This document shows, piece by piece, positions 32,236-37,712 of a stretch of 37,712 nt of DNA (within the stretch, counting starts at the first letter, position 1; each line of letters opens with the position of its first letter). The position numbers were made by a program, and so were the translations under genes. This DNA comes from Gordonia sp. UBA7599 (GTDB lineage Bacteria; Actinomycetota; Actinomycetes; Mycobacteriales; Mycobacteriaceae). Below the pieces are notes generated by a model. It saw only the letters and a list, made by a program, of their open reading frames with translations. It was not told where the DNA came from and made no database searches. The stretch spans positions 1 to 37,712 of the forward strand of contig DLKD01000096.1 of NCBI GenBank assembly GCA_002477755.1, written 5' to 3'.

Positions 32236-32241
32236 AGCGTA
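32236..32241 (-). promoter_or_regulatory. Candidate -10 box of the PRC/CBS gene (leaderless start)
   Basis: TACGCT on the minus strand with 7 bases to ATG 32228. On the plus strand the overlapping TAATGG (32240-32245) could serve the divergent YflT-type gene. Confidence 0.45.
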
Positions 32242-32277
32242 ATGGCCCGGTGGGCAAACGCATCGAAGGGTTAAGCC

Positions 32278-32760
32278 ATGCAGCCCCAACAATCCGGTCG
32301 GGGGACTCCCGGCCTGCCGACGCCGCCATCGGGATGGCCGATCGGCTCCTATCCGACCTACGCACAGGCGCAGAAGGCCGTCGACTACCTGTCCGACAAC
32401 AGCTTCCCGGTGCAGAACGTCACGATCGTTGGCGTCGACCTGATGCAGGTCGAGCGCGTCACCGGACGGCTGACGTGGGGCCGTGTCATCCTGCAGGGCA
32501 TCGCCGGAGGTGCCATGCTGGGTCTGTTCATCGGCATGCTGGCGTCGTTCGTCGTGACTCCGGCGCAGACCGCGCTGCTGATGGGCGTCGCGGGCGGCAT
32601 CGTCTTCGGCGTCGTGTCATCGGCGATCCCGTACGCGATGATGCGCGGACAGCGCGACTTCGCGTCGACGATGCAACTGGTGGCCGGGCGTTACGACGTG
32701 CTGTGTGATCCGACCACCGCCGAACGCGGCCGGGATATGCTGGCGCAGCTGTCCCTGTGA
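32278..32760 (+). CDS. General stress protein 17M-like (YflT-type) membrane protein
   Basis: A 160-residue protein equivalent to Mtb Rv1234. Seen: a proline-rich start; a YflT/GSP17M-like domain (about 22-62) with IGSYPTYAQAQKAVDYLSDNSF then VQNVTIVGVDL; two membrane helices (about 68-92 and 97-118), the first with glycine-zipper spacing; and a C-terminal stretch with RYDVLCDPTTAERGRDML. The function is unknown. It is 30 bases upstream of lpqY on the same strand, as in Mtb. Confidence 0.82.
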   Translation: MQPQQSGRGTPGLPTPPSGWPIGSYPTYAQAQKAVDYLSDNSFPVQNVTIVGVDLMQVERVTGRLTWGRVILQGIAGGAMLGLFIGMLASFVVTPAQTALLMGVAGGIVFGVVSSAIPYAMMRGQRDFASTMQLVAGRYDVLCDPTTAERGRDMLAQLSL

Positions 32761-32790
32761 GCACCTGTCCCGGCTGAGGAGGACCCGACG

Positions 32791-34254
32791 GTGGTAGTGC
32801 GCCGAGCCGCGCTGGCGGCCGTGCTCGCGATGAGTGCACCCCTGGCCGTGGCCTGCGCGAACAGCGTGGCTCCCGACGTCGTCACCGCCTATGTGCCCGG
32901 CAACGACGCCGCTGCGATCGAAGCGGTCGCGGCGCAGTGCGCCGACGGGTACCGGGTCTCGGTGGTGCGCCTGCCGAAGGACGCCGACGGCCAGCGCCTG
33001 CAACTCGCCCGCCGCCTCGCCGGCGGGGACTCCGGCGTCGACGTGTTCGCCATGGACGTCACGTGGACCGCGGAGTTCGCCGAGGCGGGGTGGGCGCGAC
33101 CGGTGCCCGACGACCTCGCTGCGCCGCTGGGCCAATCGGTCCTGGGTGGTCCGCTGGCGACGGCGACGTGGCGCCGCCCCGACGACGCCGCGCCGCGCCT
33201 CTACGCGGTGCCGACCTGGGCCAACACGCAGTTGCTCTGGTACCGACCCGACCTGCTGCGCCGCTATGTCAAGCGCTCGACACCGCCGGCGACGTGGGAC
33301 GAGTTGCTGGCCGACAACGAGGTGATCCGCAAGGCCGTGATCGCGGAGAACGCGGCGCTGCCGGCGGCGCAACGCAAGACGGTGCCGAGCTACATCATGG
33401 TGCAGGGGGCCCAGTACGAAGGCCTCGTCGTGTGGTTCAACTCAGTGCTGGCCAGCGCGGGTGGCTCGGTACTCGACCCCGACGATCCGTCGAAGGTCAC
33501 GCTGACCGACACGCCCGAGCACCGTGCGGCGACGGTCCGCGCGCTGAACGTGCTCAAGGCCGTAGCGACCGCCCCGGGCGCCGATCCGTCACTGTCCAAT
33601 AACACCGAGGACCCCTCGCGCTTGGGCATGGAGCGGGGGCAGGCGACGTTCGAGCTGAACTGGCCCTACGTCTACTCGTCGATGCGCTCCAACGCCGCCA
33701 CCGGTACCGACGAGAACCAGCAGGTCCCGTTCTTCCCGGAGATGCGGCAGTTCGCCGGCCTGTTCGCCGAGGATGCGCCGACGCCGAACGCTGTCGAGCT
33801 CGCCAAAGCCAACCGGGTGCTCGCCAAACGATTCGCCTACGCGCCGTACCCCGGTGTCGAGGCTGCACTGCCGGCCCGCTCGACGCTGGGCGGGTTGAAC
33901 CTGGCAGTCTCGTCGCGGTCGCACAAGGCCGACCGCGCATGGCGTGCGGTGCGCTGCCTGACCAGCGTCGACGCCCAGCGGCAGTACGCGTTGAAGGCGT
34001 CGATGGCGCCGACCGCCAAGGCGCTCTACGACGAGCCGGAGCTTCGCTCGGCTTTCCCGATGGCCGATCTGCTGCGCCTGCAGTTCAGCGACGAGCACGC
34101 CACGTCGCGCCCGGCGACGCCGGTCTACTCGACGCTGTCGACGATGCTCGCGGCGAAGCTGCACCCCGTCGGGTCGTGGGACCCGGCGAAGCTCGCTGAC
34201 GAACTCGCCGCGACCGCGCGCAAGGCGCTCGACGGTGAAGGGCTGGTCCCGTGA
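32791..34254 (+). CDS. lpqY: Trehalose ABC transporter substrate-binding lipoprotein LpqY
   Basis: A 487-residue solute-binding lipoprotein of the sugar ABC family. In Mtb LpqY-SugABC recovers trehalose released when mycolates are transferred from trehalose monomycolate. Seen: a signal peptide with basic start and a lipobox ending at Cys22 (LAVAC), a two-lobed extracellular-sugar-binding fold with VDVFAMDVTWTAEFAEAGW, AVPTWANTQLLWYRPD and RGQATFELNWPYVY, and a C-terminal SGGLN-type hinge variant (LGGLNLAVSSRS). GTG 32791 is preceded by AGGAGG with 8 bases between. Its stop overlaps the sugA start (GTGA). Confidence 0.92.
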   Translation: MVVRRAALAAVLAMSAPLAVACANSVAPDVVTAYVPGNDAAAIEAVAAQCADGYRVSVVRLPKDADGQRLQLARRLAGGDSGVDVFAMDVTWTAEFAEAGWARPVPDDLAAPLGQSVLGGPLATATWRRPDDAAPRLYAVPTWANTQLLWYRPDLLRRYVKRSTPPATWDELLADNEVIRKAVIAENAALPAAQRKTVPSYIMVQGAQYEGLVVWFNSVLASAGGSVLDPDDPSKVTLTDTPEHRAATVRALNVLKAVATAPGADPSLSNNTEDPSRLGMERGQATFELNWPYVYSSMRSNAATGTDENQQVPFFPEMRQFAGLFAEDAPTPNAVELAKANRVLAKRFAYAPYPGVEAALPARSTLGGLNLAVSSRSHKADRAWRAVRCLTSVDAQRQYALKASMAPTAKALYDEPELRSAFPMADLLRLQFSDEHATSRPATPVYSTLSTMLAAKLHPVGSWDPAKLADELAATARKALDGEGLVP

Positions 34255-35129
34255 GCGGCGCCGCGGGCGATCGTCGCCTCGCCTACCTCCTCATCACCCC
34301 GGCCGTGCTGCTGATGGCGCTGGTCACCGCGTACCCGATCGTCTACTCGGTGTGGCTGTCGCTCAACCGTGTCTCGTTGACCGAGCCGGGCCGCACCGAA
34401 TTCGTCGGCCTGGGCAACTACGGAGCGGTCCTGTCCGACGGCTACTGGTGGAGCGCACTGGGGGTGACGCTGCTGATCACGGTCGTCTCGGTGGCCATCG
34501 AGCTCGTGCTGGGCATGGCGATCGCGCTGGTCATGCACCGGACCATCGTCGGCCGTGGGACGGTCCGCACCATGGTGCTGCTGCCGTACGGCGTCGTCAC
34601 CGTCGTCGCCGCGATGTCCTGGTACTACGCGTGGACGCCGGACACCGGCTACCTGGCCAATCTCCTGCCCGACGGGTCGGCGCCGCTGACCCATCAGCTC
34701 CCGTCGCTGGCGATCATCGTGCTCGCCGAGGTGTGGAAGACGACGCCGTTCATGGCGCTGTTGCTCCTGGCCGGCCTCGCCCTGGTCCCCGACGATCTGC
34801 TGCGCGCCGCCCAGGTCGACGGCGCGGGGGCGTGGACCCGGTTGTGGCGGATCATCATTCCGCTGATGAAGCCGGCGATCCTCGTCGCACTGCTGTTCCG
34901 CACACTTGACGCCTTCCGCATCTTCGACAACATCTACGTGCTGACGAAGGGCGCGGGCGGCACCGGCTCGGTGTCCATCCTGGGCTACGACAACCTGTTC
35001 AAGGCGTTCAACCTGGGTACCGGCTCGGCGATCAGCGTCCTCGTCTTCCTGTGTGTCGCGCTGATCGCAGCCCTGTTCATCAAGGGCTTCGGGACGTCGG
35101 CGCCCGGTGCGCGTGACGAGGGGCGGTGA
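34251..35129 (+). CDS. sugA: Trehalose ABC transporter permease SugA
   Basis: A 292-residue inner-membrane permease of the MalF type. Seen: six membrane segments, with the first near 12-32, and the cytoplasmic EAA loop [20 protein letters not shown] followed by LMKPAIL (about 185-212), which contacts the ATPase SugC. GTG 34251 overlaps the lpqY stop, and the TGA at 35127-35129 overlaps the sugB GTG, showing tight coupling of the whole importer. It matches Mtb Rv1236. Confidence 0.92.
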   Translation: MSGAAGDRRLAYLLITPAVLLMALVTAYPIVYSVWLSLNRVSLTEPGRTEFVGLGNYGAVLSDGYWWSALGVTLLITVVSVAIELVLGMAIALVMHRTIVGRGTVRTMVLLPYGVVTVVAAMSWYYAWTPDTGYLANLLPDGSAPLTHQLPSLAIIVLAEVWKTTPFMALLLLAGLALVPDDLLRAAQVDGAGAWTRLWRIIIPLMKPAILVALLFRTLDAFRIFDNIYVLTKGAGGTGSVSILGYDNLFKAFNLGTGSAISVLVFLCVALIAALFIKGFGTSAPGARDEGR

Positions 35130-35950
35130 CGGGGATGGACAAGCGCAAACTCGGCTGGTCGGCGATCAACCTGTTGGTCATCCTCTATGCCCTGATCCCG
35201 CTGCTGTGGATCCTGAGCCTGTCGTTCAAGTCCAACCCGACTGACGGCAAACTGTTGCCGGCCGACCCGACCCTGAACAATTATCGCGAGGCCTTCGCCT
35301 ACCGCGGCTTCACCAGCGCGCTGGTCAACTCGGTCGGCGTCGGCCTCATCACGACGGTGATCGCCGTGGTCATCGGCACCATGGCCGCCTACGCGATCGC
35401 TCGGCTGGACTTCCGCGGCAAGAAGGCGCTCGTCGGCGCAACGCTGCTGATCGCGATGTTCCCGCAGATCTCCCTGGTCACGCCGCTGTTCAACATCGAG
35501 CGGCGCCTCGGGCTGTTCGACACGTGGCCGGGCCTGATCCTGCCCTACATCACGTTCGCCCTGCCGTTGGCCGTGTACACGCTCTCAGCGTTCTTCCGGG
35601 AGATTCCATGGGACTTGGAGAAGGCTGCCAAGCTAGACGGTGCCACCAGCGCACAGGCCTTCCGCCGGGTCATCGTGCCCCTGGCCGCGCCGGGTGTGGT
35701 CACCGCAGCGATCCTGGTGTTCATCTTCTCGTGGAACGAGCTGCTACTCGCCTTGTCCTTGACGTCGAGTGATCGGGCGATCACCGCGCCGGTGGCGATC
35801 ACCAATTTTACCGGCGTCTCGGAGTTCACCGAGCCGACCGGTCAGATCGCTGCCGCGGCCGTGGTGATCACCATCCCGATCATCGTCTTCGTCCTCATCT
35901 TCCAACGTCGAATCGTCGCCGGGCTGACCTCCGGCGCGGTGAAGGGGTAG
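35126..35950 (+). CDS. sugB: Trehalose ABC transporter permease SugB
   Basis: A 274-residue MalG-type permease, partner of SugA. Seen: an N-terminal helix (about 10-30), a periplasmic loop with [12 protein letters not shown], and the EAA loop [20 protein letters not shown] (about 165-184), then PLAAPGV and the final helices. Start GTG 35126 (in GTGA with the sugA stop) or ATG 35135. It matches Mtb Rv1237. Confidence 0.92.
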   Translation: MTGMDKRKLGWSAINLLVILYALIPLLWILSLSFKSNPTDGKLLPADPTLNNYREAFAYRGFTSALVNSVGVGLITTVIAVVIGTMAAYAIARLDFRGKKALVGATLLIAMFPQISLVTPLFNIERRLGLFDTWPGLILPYITFALPLAVYTLSAFFREIPWDLEKAAKLDGATSAQAFRRVIVPLAAPGVVTAAILVFIFSWNELLLALSLTSSDRAITAPVAITNFTGVSEFTEPTGQIAAAAVVITIPIIVFVLIFQRRIVAGLTSGAVKG

Positions 35951-35954
35951 CCCC

Positions 35955-37063
<1,109 letters not shown>

Positions 37064-37067
<4 letters not shown>

Positions 37068-37657
37068 GCGGCGGCTGGAACCCGGACCTGCTGAGCCAGC
37101 ACCTCCAGCGCGAGCTCGGCGCGGTGCCGCAGCGGGCATCGGTGACCTTCCTGGGCGCCGAGCCGATCGACGTGCTGCGGTTCGCCGACGTCGACGCGGG
37201 GTGCCTGACCTACGTCACCGCGGGCGCGTCGAGGCACCCGATGGCCGACCCGGCCGACCTCAACCCCGATCCGGTCCGGGGCCCGCGCGCCGAGGTGGTC
37301 ATGCGGCTGACACCGCCCGGGGAGGCGGGACTGCGCAATCTGCACAAGGCGTTGGCGATGATCGCCGCTGCGCCGATGGTGGAGGGCCTCGTGCTGGGGC
37401 CCGATGCCCTCGTCGACCTCGGTGCCCCGCTGTGGGACGGCGCACCGTTCACCGCGGTGCTGTTGGCGCAGGACGAGTTGGCACCGCTCGAACTATCTGC
37501 CCCCGCCGAGGCGATCCGCTTCCTGCGCGCGGTACCGGTCACCGCGAACGAGGCGGCATGGGTTCGCCTCAAAGGTGCCCAGGCGTTGCGCGAGGCGTGG
37601 GCCGAGGCCGGAATCGACCCGGCCGACCCGGCGCGTGTGGCGGCGACCCTGCGCTGA
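37064..37657 (+). CDS. Suppressor-of-fused (SUFU)-domain protein
   Basis: A 197-residue protein that appears to be a bacterial suppressor-of-fused-domain protein (PF05076-like). Seen: [26 protein letters not shown], and the central pattern ending in [20 protein letters not shown]. Bacterial members are often immunity-like or unknown; no toxin gene is visible next to it. GTG 37064 overlaps the sugC stop (GTGA). Mtb has corA after sugC, so this is a lineage difference. The last 55 bases of the window hold nothing I can call. Confidence 0.7.
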
Positions 37658-37712
37658 ACCCATCGCGGTTTCGCCAGTGCTGCGCCAGTCCGGCGATTGG
37701 CAGCATGGTGGT

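Noticed and set aside
37658-37712. Possible new gene start at the window end (ATG near 37704)
   Set aside because: Only three codons are visible and no ribosome-binding site can be judged.

Overview
The window is GC-rich chromosomal DNA from a mycolic-acid-containing actinobacterium. The gene families and their order match Mycobacterium tuberculosis (Mtb) neighbourhoods, while the extra genes suggest Gordonia or a close relative (Williamsia, Rhodococcus). The genus is an inference. About 39 genes are packed almost without gaps, many joined by ATGA or GTGA stop/start overlaps. I see no tRNA, rRNA, CRISPR array, insertion sequence or prophage, and no stretch over 300 bases without a gene.

Layout. 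(1) Bases 1-5732, minus strand: an acyl-CoA carboxylase operon read accD5-accE-maf-sseA-sufE-(PapA/condensation-type acyltransferase)-accA3, the last gene cut by the window edge. (2) 5835-9763: birA, which attaches biotin to the carboxylase, a PH-domain membrane protein, an OmpR-type two-component pair, and a GtrA-family membrane protein on the opposite strand. (3) 9814-12355: purK-purE, a remnant of a strictosidine synthase-like gene, and a TM2 protein with a tyrosine/proline/glutamine repeat tail. (4) 12369-14711, minus: a GNAT acetyltransferase, then an operon of two tandem deazaflavin (F420)-type oxidoreductases and a dienelactone hydrolase. (5) 14880-19112: fadE25, a secreted DUF218 protein, a small membrane protein, a TIGR03089 protein and an MpaB/latex-clearing-type (DUF2236) oxygenase. 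(6) 19105-23942: cell-wall assembly: the LCP ligase on the minus strand, then rmlD-wbbL-manB on the plus strand, which serve the rhamnose linker, arabinogalactan attachment and GDP-mannose supply. (7) 23988-27860: O-methyltransferase, then the envelope-stress module sigE-rseA-htrA-tatB. (8) 27894-32228, minus: mrp, a lytic transglycosylase, a DUF1003 membrane protein and a PRC/MgtE-N/CBS protein. (9) 32278-37657: a YflT-type stress protein, the trehalose importer lpqY-sugA-sugB-sugC, and a suppressor-of-fused-domain gene coupled to sugC.

Blocks 1-6 correspond to Mtb Rv3285-Rv3264c and blocks 7-9 to Rv1220c-Rv1238, two regions far apart in Mtb but adjacent here. The most interesting non-coding signals are a CRP-type GTGA-N6-TCAC site placed exactly at -41.5 from a predicted leaderless start and directly against the -10 of the divergent oxygenase gene; a recurring TANNNT box 6-8 bases before start codons, implying many leaderless mRNAs; an ECF-type GGAATA-N18-GTTG promoter before sigE; and several perfect inverted repeats in gene leaders.
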